DNA from: Silene conica
Lineage: Eukaryota > Streptophyta > Magnoliopsida > Caryophyllales > Caryophyllaceae
Assembly: GCA_029255685.2 (NCBI GenBank)
Contig: CM055315.2
Location: 28,029,501 to 28,093,500 of the forward strand
Direction of reading: 5' to 3'
Length of the DNA stretch: 64,000 nucleotides
Made by a program: the position numbers and the translations under genes. The notes under the pieces were generated by a model that saw only the letters and a program-made list of their open reading frames with translations, made no database searches and was not told where the DNA came from. Shown here one piece after another: positions 12,171 to 23,200 of this stretch. Within the stretch, counting starts at the first letter, position 1. Each line of letters begins with the position of its first letter.

Positions 12171-12642
12171 AGAATATTGAAAAGATTTTAATTGGCTATT
12201 AAAATTTAGAAATATTTAACAAAATTTTTCACAGGTATTTTTAAAAATAAGTGTACACAATCCCGTGATTTTTCACGGGTGTTACACTAGTATGTGTTTA
12301 ATGCTATGAAAAAAAGATAACGTAAAACAATTTAGATTTTCTAATTTGCCTTTTATACACCTTAAACAATTATTTAGAGAATATTAATTATTTAGAGAAT
12401 ATATGGAAATATTCCGTATGATACATCATCATAAAATTATATGATTATTAAATATATGGAAGATTTTATTCTACCTAAATACCGGCTTATCACGTTTCTA
12501 TTTATTAAAAAAACAAGATAACGTCTTAATATGTGTTTAATGCTATAAAAAAAGATAATGTAAAAAAAGTTAGATTTTCTAATTTGCCTTTTATACTCCT
12601 TAAACAATTATTTAAAGAATATTAATTATTTAGAGAATAATT

Positions 12643-12721
12643 AATTATTTAGAGAATAATTGATATAAAGATCCTTTGCTTTTCTGCAAAAAAAAAAAAA
12701 AAAAAAATTATTTAGAGAATA
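12643..12721 (+). mobile_element. Extremely 5'-truncated LINE insertion
   Basis: Only about 27 bp of LINE 3' end (GATATAAAGATCCTTTGC, then TTTTCTGC) plus an A-run of about 20 is inserted. It is flanked by a 16 bp target-site duplication AATTATTTAGAGAATA (12643-12658 and 12706-12721). The inserted 3' end matches the 3' end of the minus-strand LINE at 13332-15720. The neighbouring repeat copy at about 12365-12405 shows the empty site, confirming the insertion. Confidence 0.85.
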
Positions 12722-13323
12722 TATGGAAATATTCCATATGATACATCATCATAAAATTATATGATTATTAAATAAATATATGGAAGATTTTATTCTACCA
12801 AAATACCAGCTTAATAAATCACGTTTCTATTTATTAAAAAAAAAAGATAATGTAAAACAAGTCATATTTTCTAATTTGTCTTTTCCATTCTTACAAATTT
12901 TTCATAAATTTGAGTCTAAATACATCTTTTATATTCCCTACCTTTTTCTCTTCATTCATCCTCCCTTCAACATACCTGTAAAACATCAACTAAAAATTTG
13001 TACAATTTCTCAAGAAATTTACTTCAATTTATCGAATCAAATTGCTATGACAAATATTCTTAGTATTAGTGACCTCAAGTATGGAGTTCAGATTACTCAG
13101 ATGAATATTAGGGTTGTACACAAATGGGACAGGCCAGCATAATATTCATTGTGAAAAGATTTGTTAGAATCGATTTGTATATTATTTTCATTTTCTGTAA
13201 TATATAGAACTTAACTATCTTAATTTTGATTTTTTTTATAATTTACATAACTTAAATTACTTAAATTTGTATGTTATAATTTTCTTTTTTAACTATGTCT
13301 TAATTGTTTCATTTTAATCATGT
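12722..13323. other. AT-rich repeat remnants, no gene
   Basis: Continuation of the 7.1/12.3 kb dispersed repeat to about 12890, then AT-rich sequence. A 120-codon ORF (12780-13142) begins inside the repeat, has no recognisable domain and is not supported as a gene. Confidence 0.5.
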
Positions 13324-13331
13324 CTTACAAT

Positions 13332-15720
13332 TTTTTTTTTTTTTTTTTTTTGCAGAAAAGCAAAGGATCTTTTATATCATAGAATAAGAGTGAGAATACA
13401 AAAACCCTAAACAAAATCTACAAAGGAGACCAGAGAAGTCCCCTTTAAAAAAACTTTTAACCAAAGGAAAAAAACCCCAGAAAAACATTATAGACAAGCT
13501 ATAATGTTGAAAAACTGGAGGAATGCAAATATGAAGACCACCAGAGAAGCATCCATCAATATATGCACCCTTGAATGCCATAAGACATCCTTACATTGAC
13601 CGTGTATACAATCTGACCCAAGAGAGTATGAACAGGCCTAGAGACTCCTCTAAAAATTCTATGATTACGTTCTTGCCATATATGATAGATGGTACCCAGC
13701 AACGCGCATCTCCGCCGTCTTTTGATCCAGCTCTTCCCACGGGTATGGGCATGGAACCATTGCATCACCTGAGCCAGCTCTAAAGACTGAGTGTGAAACG
13801 AAAATAAGCCTTGTACAGCCTTCCAGAGAATATCAGAGTACATACACCTGAAAAACAGATGGGTGTGACTCTCTTCAGCGGCTTCACATAGAGAACATCG
13901 ATTGACCCATTGAAATCCTCTCCTCAGGTACATATCCACAGTTGGAAGCGTCCCTTGAACAGCCAAAGCTCCTATAAAAGAATGTTTAGGGGAAATAATA
14001 GCATCAAAAACAGTGGTGCCAGGTATTAGTGGGCAGGGGAAGTCTGAACACTGAGTACACAGCGTCCAAGTCAAAATCAGCCTGATAAAAATGATTCTGG
14101 GCAGCAAATTCACCAATGGCAGCCACAAATTCATCCCTAACCATAAGAATGTTGTTCCAGTACCAAGAAGAGGTTGTGTTCTTACAAACAGTCCAGATAG
14201 AAGCATCCTTCAGAATGTATGCTTTTACCCAGCGAGACCAAATAGAATCAGTATTATTGTGAAGCTTCCAAATCCATTTTGCAATTAAACATTTGTTCCA
14301 CTTAAGGATCTCTCTAATATCAAACCCGCCTTCACTTCTAGGCTTGCAAATGGAAGCCCAACTCTGGAAAGAGAACTTCCTACCTCCATCAGTCACTCCC
14401 CAAAGAAAATCCCTGCACAACTTATTAATTTTCTTAATAATATTTTTAGGCAAAATCACACTAGCCCCCCCAGAAATTATTAATACCAAAAAGCACAGAA
14501 TTAATGAGCCGAAGTCTTCCAGCATAAGAGAGTTGTTTACTAGCCCACCCCTCAATACGCGCCTTAATTTTCTGCAACAAAGGAGTAAACATGTCCTTAG
14601 TGAGACGAGCACTAAATAAGGGAAGACCTAAATAAGTAAAAGGTAACTCTCCCTCAGCAAAGCCAGTAGTAGCAAGAATCAAGCTTTTAACTCTTTGATG
14701 GACCCCTTCAAAGTAAATGGAGGTTTTCATAGGATTAGCTGTAAGCCCCGAGAAGCTAGAGAACTGAGCAAGGCTGTCAGCAACTGCAGTAACTAAAGGG
14801 AGGTCTCCCCTGACAAAGACAAGAAGATCATCAGCAAAAACAAGGTGAGTAAGCTGAGTTTTCACACATTTGGGGTGATAGGAGAACCCATTATGAGAAG
14901 GTAGCTTCCTCAAAAGTCTAGACAAGACCTCCATGCACAACACAAATAGGTAGGGAGAGAGAGGATCTCCTTGCCTCAACCCCCTTTGACCCCTAAAGAA
15001 CCCTTCCACTATGCCATTAATATTCAAAGAAAACCAAGGAGTGGAAACGCAAGCCATAATCCATTTGACAAATAAGGGGGGCAGACCATAGTAAGTGAGG
15101 CAACTCTGAAGAAAAGACCAGTTGACGGAGTCAAAAACCTTCTTAATATCAACCTTAATGATGCAACGAGGAGAGATGCGAGTCCTGGAATATTTATGAG
15201 CCAACTCATGGGCTAATAAGGAATTGTCAAAGATATCCCGACCTTGAACAAAAGCGGCTTGCTCAAGACCAATAACATCTCCCATAAAACCCTTTAGCCT
15301 ATTAGCTAACACCTTGGTAATGGTTTTGTAAAAAACAGTGCAACAAGATATAGGCCTAAAGTCAGTGACACTAGCAGAAATCTGGGACTTACGAATAAGG
15401 GTAATAAGAGTACTATTCGCAGTCTTAGGAAGTTTACATTTCTGGAAAGAAACTAAGGCAGCAGCATAGAAATCATGCCCAACCAAATCCCACGAACTCT
15501 TGAAAAAACCAAAGGTAAACCCATCAACTCCATGGCTACTATTGGGGTCTATAGAAGGAAGAGCAGTCTTAACCTCAGCAAAAGAAACAAGACTAGTAAG
15601 AACAGCCTGAGTATCAGAACTAAAAAGACCCATGTGAAATAAGTGATCAGGAATAGTATCAACATTAGAGGCAGTCCCGAGCAGAGAGGAATAATAATCA
15701 ATGAAAGCCTTAGCAACATC
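13332..15720 (-). pseudogene. 5'-truncated L1-type LINE: reverse transcriptase to zf-RVT
   Basis: Bounded by an 8 bp target duplication (CTTACAAT at 13324-13331 and 15721-15728), with a poly(A) tail seen as poly(T) at 13332-13352. The minus strand encodes the middle of LINE ORF2. It starts in the region before RT (DVAKAFIDYYSSLLG), then RT with DFRPISCC, DIKKVFDSVNW, GLRQGDPLSPYLFVL and the catalytic FADDLLVF. After a frameshift near 14470 come CRDFLWG and RSEGGFDIRE. After another frameshift near 14010 comes the zinc-binding zf-RVT domain with CSLCEAAEESHTHLFFRC. Endonuclease and ORF1 are absent because of 5' truncation, so it cannot move by itself. The preserved RT frame of over 400 codons suggests a fairly young copy. 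Confidence 0.92.
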
Positions 15721-15784
15721 CTTACAATACATAATCAATAACTTAACATTCTCAAATGTGAATGTTATAATTTCGGTACATATA

Positions 15785-15892
<108 letters not shown>

Positions 15893-15980
15893 AGTCGGGA
15901 TCCGGTGAGAACTCATATATATTTGAGTATTGAGTAACAATGAATGAAATCAAAAATTTCACACGCATAAAGAAAATTTC

Positions 15981-16050
15981 GGGTGAAGAGGGGATCGAAC
16001 CTCAGACCTTCAGGTCAAAGATCGCTGCTCTTACCAACTAAGCTAATAAC
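15981..16050 (-). tRNA. tRNA-like sequence (probably a pseudo-tRNA)
   Basis: The minus strand shows an A box (TAGCTTAGTTGG), a possible anticodon loop CTTTGAC, and a B box (GGTTCGATCCC) with a T-stem, at tRNA spacing over 70 nt. The acceptor ends (GTTATTA and TTCACCC) do not pair well, so this is likely a tRNA-derived pol III promoter and not a working tRNA. Confidence 0.5.
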
Positions 16051-16089
16051 ACTTACCTGATGAAGGTTACTTCCGTAATCTATATATTC

Positions 16090-17090
16090 GTTATACTAAA
16101 CAATATCACCTTTTTTAAACAATATCACATGTTATATTAAACAATATCACACGTTATACTAAACAATATCACCTTTTTTTACTAGCAATTTTTTTTTCTT
16201 TTCGTACCACTTTTTTACGCTAAACAATATCATATGTTATAGTAAACAATATCACGTTTTTTTCAATATTTGTTTTTTTCCTTTACGTACCATATTTTTT
16301 TAACGCTAAACAATATCACACGTTATACTAAAAATATCACTTTTTTTTAAACAATATCACACGTTATACAAAACAATATCACACGTTATACTAAACAATA
16401 TCACGTTATTTTAATAGCATTTTTTTTCTTTTCGTACCACTTTTTTAAGCTAAACAATATCACATGTTATAGTAAAAAATATCACGTTTTTTTAATATCA
16501 GTTTTTTTCCTTTACATACCAATTTTTTCTAATGCTAAACAATATCACACGTTATACTAAAAACATCACTTTTTTTAAAACAATATCACACGTTATACTA
16601 AACAATATCACCCATTATACTAAACAATATCACGTTTTTTTAATAGCAATTTTTTTTCTTTTCGTACCACTTTTTTTTACGCTAAACAATATCACATGTT
16701 ATAGTAAACAATATCACGTTTTTTTTAATATTAGTTTTTTTCCTTTACGTACCAAATTTTTTTTAACGCTAAACAATATCACACGTTATACTAAAAATAT
16801 CACTTCTTTTTTAAACAATATCACACGTTATACTAAACAATATCACACGTTATACTAAACAATATCACGTTTTCTTAATAGCAATTTTTTTTTTCTTTTC
16901 GTACCACTTTTTTTACGCTAAACAATATCACATGTTATAGTAAACAATATCACGTTTTTTTTAATATCAGTTTTTTTCCTTTACGTACCACAGTTTTTTA
17001 ACGCTAAACAATATCACACGTTATACTAAAAATATCACTTTTTTTTAAACAATATCACACGTTATATGAAACAGTATCACAACTTACACT
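16090..17090. repeat. ~230 bp tandem array built on ACAATATCAC
   Basis: The landmark TTCGTACCAC recurs at 16201, 16431, 16661 and 16898, spacings of 230, 230 and 237. Within each unit, CTAAACAATATCACACGTTAT-type words recur about every 20 bp, separated by T-runs of changing length. Translations give artefactual Asn/Ile/Tyr ORFs. After 17090 the pattern decays and reverses into A-rich GTGATA words until about 17420. Confidence 0.9.
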
Positions 17091-17522
17091 AAACAACGTG
17101 TTATTAAAGAAAACCTAATACCAAAAAAAACGTGTTTTAAAAAAAAAAGTGATGCTGAAAAAACATAACAAAAACGTGATACATAAAAAAAAACAAAAAA
17201 AAAACAAGAAAAGAATAAAGTGATGTTAAAAAAAAGGTGATATTTCTTTTATGACTTATATACAATATCAGACGTTATACAGGACAATATCACAACTTAC
17301 AATAAACAACCCGTTATTAAAAAAACGTGATACTAAAAAAAAATTCAAAAAAATGATACCGGAAAAAAATACAATTAAATGTGGTATATAAAAAAACAAA
17401 AAAAAAAATGAAAATTATATAAATAATTAACGAATATTTATATAAGAAACGAATATTAGTATTGTGACTTTTGCACTTTAAATATTACCCATTATTTATA
17501 TCACTGAAGTAATATTTATCAT

Positions 17523-17600
17523 TAAGCTAGAGTAGCACAGTTGGTTAGATTGTTTACTTTTAACCAGTAGGTCGAAGGCTCGAGCCCCCCTTCCAGCGTG
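17523..17600 (+). tRNA. tRNA-Lys-like sequence (probably a pseudo-tRNA)
   Basis: The plus strand has an A box-like TAGCACAGTTGGTTAG, an anticodon-loop-like CTTTTAA (anticodon UUU, lysine-type), and the B box GGCTCGAGCCC. The acceptor stem is not convincing. It faces outward at the opposite arm from the tRNA-like sequence at 15981-16050. Confidence 0.5.
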
Positions 17601-17780
17601 ATATTTTGCTATTTCCTTCATTAATACTCATTACTCAAATATATAAGTCATACTTACATGATCGAATATATATATATATATATATAATGATATTATATTA
17701 TTTCTTTTTGTTTATTAAAAAAATACACATGTTCGAATAAATAGAATTGGTTATATAATAACTAAAAATTATAGTCATTT

Positions 17781-17829
17781 TAAAAATAAGTGTACATAAT
17801 ACCGTGATTTTTCACGGGTGTTACACTAG
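17781..17829 (+). mobile_element. Helitron 3' terminus, same family as 12290
   Basis: TAAAAATAAGTGTACA, hairpin CCGTGATTTTTCACGG, GTGTTACA, CTAG (17826-17829), then T. The last ~50 bp nearly match those ending at 12290. The 5' end of this copy was not found. It may start anywhere between 12291 and the tRNA-like element. Confidence 0.7.
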
Positions 17830-17831
17830 TA

Positions 17832-19054
17832 TCTCTATAATGTAGTAGTCAAGAGGCTGACATGGCATCTCAATATTTCTCCTTAATCGATGTGGCGTTA
17901 TGCTAATTAAGTTGCAATTTCAGAATTAAACATAGTAGCCTATTTATAGGCCATCGAATGTAAATAAATAAGCTTATAATACTCATAAACATGAGTGGGA
18001 GACAAAGACCTATTATGGTCACATTATCTCCATATTCTCCGTTTACATATGGTATTTCGGGTCTTATTTCGTCTTTCAACATTTATCCTTCAAATGCTTA
18101 TAAGTCATATATTTTATTATCTTATATAATAATATATTTATTTGATTATTTAACACTTAAATAATACAAAGTAGTAAATAAAATACACTTAACATTTAAG
18201 TGTCATTTTATCATTTTCAACATAAAATGAGTCTTATAAAACTCGTTTAGCTAATTTTACAACTTATTGTAACATTAATTCGCTAATTACCTCCGCCTCA
18301 TAAATAATACAAAATACGTATATATTTAGTAAATTAACTATTAATTACTAAATATTATATACATTTATTATTCAATTATCATATAACTGAATAATAAATC
18401 CTATGGCCCGAGTACTTTACTCTTCATCAAACATTAAATTCACTTGACTAATAAAAGTCAACCTAAACAAGAAATTAATTAACTTGTATCTTATACAAAT
18501 AATTATTTTTTCCATTTGGGTATCATCCTATAGGTGTGACCTAAAGGGATCAGCTGGTCACCGCCGTCATACGACAGTAATGTCAAACTCTAGTCAGCCA
18601 ATCATTACCGATTAACGTTGACCAGCTGACAAATATATACAATATAAATCCCTGATATTCCTTGTACGAGATTTATTATGTAGAAGCATTATTGTGGAGG
18701 ACTACTCCAACAAATTTCCGCAAGAATAATTTTGTTTTATCTATATAAGTCAGCACTTTTTAGGCCGCCGCCTAAGTAGAAATTCAAATTTAGCTGACAA
18801 GAATGCGTATCTACTATAATAATTACTCGACCAATTAACACTATTATATCATTTTATACTAATTGCAAGTGAAATTTTCAAATGAAATTCATAATTTTTT
18901 TAACTAACCAATTATTACATTGGCCAATTAAATTGTCAAATAATAAGTAGGAGAAATTTATTACTTTACTTTAAAACTTAATTTACATTTACAACTTTTT
19001 ATAATAAGTTTTTAAATAACATACCCGTGCAATTTGCGCGGGTTTAAAAACTAG
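17832..19054 (+). mobile_element. Complete non-autonomous Helitron, 1223 bp
   Basis: The 5' end TCTCTATAATGTAGTAGTC is preceded by A (17831) and followed by the GGCTGACATGGCA motif common in plant Helitrons. The 3' end has the hairpin CCCGTGCAATTTGCGCGGG, then TTTAAAAA-CTAG (19051-19054), followed by T. Insertion between A and T and the lack of target duplication fit the superfamily. No Rep/helicase ORF. Part of an LTR is enclosed (18480-18711). It inserted two bases from the 3' end of another Helitron. Confidence 0.75.
18480..18711 (-). repeat. LTR fragment related to the solo LTR at 34984
   Basis: Read on the minus strand it starts TGTTGGAGTAGTCCTCCAC and passes through a block (GGTAATGATTGGCT ... 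AGTTTGACATTACTGTC ... TAGGTCACACCTA) that also occurs in the first 200 bp of the solo LTR at 34984-36146. It is either captured by the Helitron or inserted in it. The 3' part of the LTR is missing. Confidence 0.6.
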
Positions 19055-19920
19055 TCTTTCTTATAAAAGCAAAACCAATTTTACTACTGTAATATGATAA
19101 AATTTTCTCATAATATTTTGGTTAAGGGGTTTAATTTTACTTATTGTGTAAGTTATGAGGTTTAATTACTTCAATATAAAGTTAGGGGTTTGAATTTCAC
19201 AATTATAGAAAATTAATGGGGTCGACTACCACTTTTGCGATTTTATCACTCACTTGGGTACACTTGGGTGATTACATCATATTTTGTTTATTATATCCAA
19301 GGTTGCTATTATTATTTTTATTACAAATACAGATATTTTTGTTACCTACACAATTTAATCAGAATCATATGTTAAAGATAATATTTTATTTTCCTTTTCT
19401 TTTTTTACTTTGTCTCGCGCTAACCTAGCGAAAGACGGACTCTCAGGATACTTACTAATCTTAATTTTATGGAATTTGTCATTTCAAGTTGTCTAAATTT
19501 TTTAAGTAGACTCTTAACGGATCCTTCGATTTTACAATTATATGACTCGATCCTATATCAATAACATTTCCATTTATTCGGCTTCTAAAATTTTATGTAT
19601 GATCTTAAGGTAAAAATATTACTAAAATTTGAGCAATTTGTGGACACATGATAAGATAATAGTGTTTTGAGATTTAAACAAGAGATCTTAACATATTTTG
19701 ATAATACAATTAAGCATTTTATTAATTTTTTCTAGGATTTTATGAGTCTACGATCAGATCCTACTAATTCAATTTAAAAAGGTTTTGAATGTATTTGTAT
19801 ATTCCTTATTAAATTAAAAAATTTATTCAAAAAATTTACTTTGGTGAATTGATTTTATTATTAAGATACATTTTTACAATTTTAAAGTTTAATCAAATTA
19901 GTTTTTTAAATTTATGTTTT
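19055..19920. other. Intergenic, nothing recognised
   Basis: AT-rich sequence. The only longer ORF (19216-19428) has no recognisable domain. Confidence 0.5.
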
Positions 19921-20279
19921 TTTTGTACAAAAAGAGAGGCAAAGTCCCGAAAGAAAGAAAACTAATTATCTGCTATTACACGGAGAATAGCTATCCCAAA
20001 TATATCTTCTCTAATAATAGTTCGTAATTCAGCAGTTGGAACTTGTAAATTTTGGATGGTGGCCTGGTGCTTGAGTAGATGTCGCGATTAGCTAGGTAAT
20101 CAGCTGCTCTATTTGTTTCTCTGTATGTATGTTCAATTCTGGTGACCCAATGAGTTTCATTCACTAGCTCCTTGCATCGTTGGACAACAAACTTTAGACT
20201 GTTGTTGGCAAGTTAATCTTCGAGGATAATCCCGACACAAGAGACATTATCCATATGGATTAAGAGCTTCTTGATATTA

Positions 20280-23200
20280 AGTGACTTCTCATGTTCTAAC
20301 CAATGAGAAGGGCAAGAAGTTCTGATTTCATGGATGAATAGATACCACAAGAAAAATACAAAGTAGAAACAAAATTACCCGTCTCATCCCGAATGATACC
20401 GCCTCCTCCTACTTGACCCGGATTACCTTTAGAAGCTCCGCTGGTATTCAATTGGACCCATCCATGAGGGGGTGGTAGCCAACGCACAAAGATCTCAGTA
20501 CAAGGTGGTTTGGGTTGAGGAATGAAGATATTGTACATATGCAAAGCTTGTTTCGAGCTTGCAAATTGGTGATAAAGAAAACTCGGAGGTTCAGTAGGAT
20601 TCTCACATTGTCTTCCGAAGACAATATTACTTCTCCATTTCCAAATCCACCAACAATTAATAGCGATCTGCATAGGCTAATCTGCATCTCGGGCATTGAC
20701 CTCGTTACATGCATTTTTGAGATCCATAGAGCGAAATGAGTTGTATAAAAGTCAGTACTGAAGGGGTGAATACCTAACATATGTCAAAGTTGTCTAGAGA
20801 CGGGACAAGACCGCAGTAGATGCTCAATATCTTCCTCATTGTCGATGCACCTGGGGAACATAGGGCCATCTCCTAACTTCCTGTGAACCCTATTGACATT
20901 TACCATAAGTCCGTTATGGCCCGCGAGCCAAAGAAACATTATAATCCGCTGTTGTACTGCGAGGCGCCATATGGTGCGCTAGTCGGGATCCTTTGGGTTT
21001 GTGGATGAACCAAATCCTTGCAAGAAGCCTAGAGTAGACTTAGTAGTAAATTTACCCGACGACGTTCCATTTCAATAAAGGGTATCTTCGAGGTCAGAAT
21101 CTGAGTCTAGAAAGATAGATGAAATCCGCTGGAGAATATGTTATGGTAGTTAATTAGCAAAAACATTCAACTTCTATCCACTGCCTTTGCCCCACATATC
21201 GCTAACAGTAGCTCCGAGTAAGTCTTCCGGAATGGGGATAAGACTAAACTTAGAAAGGACAATTTCATCGATCCAAGCGTGATCCCAGAATAAAGTCCGC
21301 CTACCATTGCTGACTACAGTAGCCTTTCCTCTCACAATAGTTTTAGTTTACTCTGAAATACCTGCCCAAACATTAGACATACTAGCTTTTGGTCGAAAGA
21401 CATCGATATCACAACGATTGTTACAATACTTTGCTCGAAGAACTCTACCACATTGTAGAAGGTTCCGCCAAAACTCTTATTCCCAGCTTAGTTAGAAACC
21501 CCGCATTGGATTGCCTCGCTGATTGGATTCCCATACCCCCTGCCGATTTTGGTTTTTGGATGTTCTCCCAGGAAACAAGATGAATTGTTTCTTGTTCTTA
21601 GTACCTCCCTATAAAAATCTTCTGGCTTTGCGATCAATCGAGTCACAAACTTTACGTGGAAGGTTAGTTGTCTGCATACTATAATTAGCCACTATACTCA
21701 GATTGGATTAAACCAAAGTGGTTCTTCCGGCTAAAGAGAGCCTCTTAGTGGACCACCCTGCGAGCTGTTTATTCATTTTTTTTCTTCAGGGTGTGCGAAG
21801 GTGTGGCGAGTCACTCTGCCGTTAATTGTCGGCATCCCCAGGTAAAGACCAAGGCCATCAGTTTCTTCAAAACGCAGAATGTTGCATATTTCAGATCGCA
21901 TAATGGCATCCGTATTGCCAGAAAAGAAAACTCGGGACTTAGACTCACTAATTTTTTCTCCCGAGGCCTGACATAAATTATCCAGAACATATCTCAAAAC
22001 GAAGGCTTGATCTTCTTTTGCTTTGGCAAAAAGGAGCATATCATCCGCGAAAAAAACATTAGTAATTCCCGCCTATTACGACATATCTTAAAAGGCTTCC
22101 AGTTTTTGTTGCGAACTTCCATATCGATGGTCTGTTGTCGTTTCCCGAGACATGTGTCAAATAATTACGAAGATAAAGGGTCCCCCTGACGGACTCATCT
22201 AGATGGGATAAACTGACATGTAGGCTCCCCATTCCAAAGAATTCTCATTCGGTGAGACGATACACATTCCTTCACTACATCCGTAAGAAAACCAGGGAAA
22301 CACATTTCCTTAAGGTTACTGATACCCGTCGCTGAGGGTACCAAAAATAAAATTTATAAACCTTAGCTTAACCTAGATAGAGTAAGTCAAGGGTCGAACC
22401 ACAAGGAGGTCGGGAATGTTTATTGTTCTAAGTCGATGTTTTAAGGTAAGAAGTTGGGGGTTTGATTGGTTTGATTATTGCTAAGTCTAATAAAAAAAAA
22501 TATAAAGCCAAGATAAAACTGAAACAAGATATGAATAAAACTAATGGTAAAAAGAATGCTAGGATGATCAGTTCATAAAAGCTACGACGGTATATAGTCT
22601 AGGTCAACATGTATTGCAGTCGCGTAAGGGGTGTAACAAATCCTCTCGGTCTATGTTACCTAATAGCTCATTTGGGCCTATGCTATTAGTTCCTAGGTCT
22701 CACAAATATTGGGTGTCAACAATAAGGGTGATTCCTAAAGTCTAGGTCACATACCTTTCAGTCTTAGTAACCTAGTCGTCTTAAAACGTTAACCAATGCC
22801 CTTCCCGTATCTTTCAATCTTGGGTGAGTCATTACTAACATCCTATAAGTCTCCTTTCGGTCTCATCATAGGGTATTATAATTAACGAAGCAAAATATGT
22901 TTCAACATACGCGGCATTGGTCGACCGACCAACTACTTCAGTCGATCGACCAACGACCCTTAGTCGACCGACCAGTTAAGCCGGTCGGCCGATCAAAGGT
23001 CTGCTACAGGTCGTCTGATTTATACCGTCTACGCAATTAATCACCTACATCCTAACACATGAATTTAGCTACTCATAACTACCGCAGGAACAACAATAAC
23101 AATTATAGCAACAGTTCTCATAACGATAAACATGCGATTAACAATAAAAGGCTAGGGATTCTAATTAACCGGATACTAACAATTCAATAAAAATAACGAT

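Noticed and set aside
16090-17090. Regular repeats reminiscent of a CRISPR array
   Set aside because: The period is about 230 bp with internal sub-repeats and T-runs, there are no unique spacers of constant length, and the window is plant nuclear DNA.
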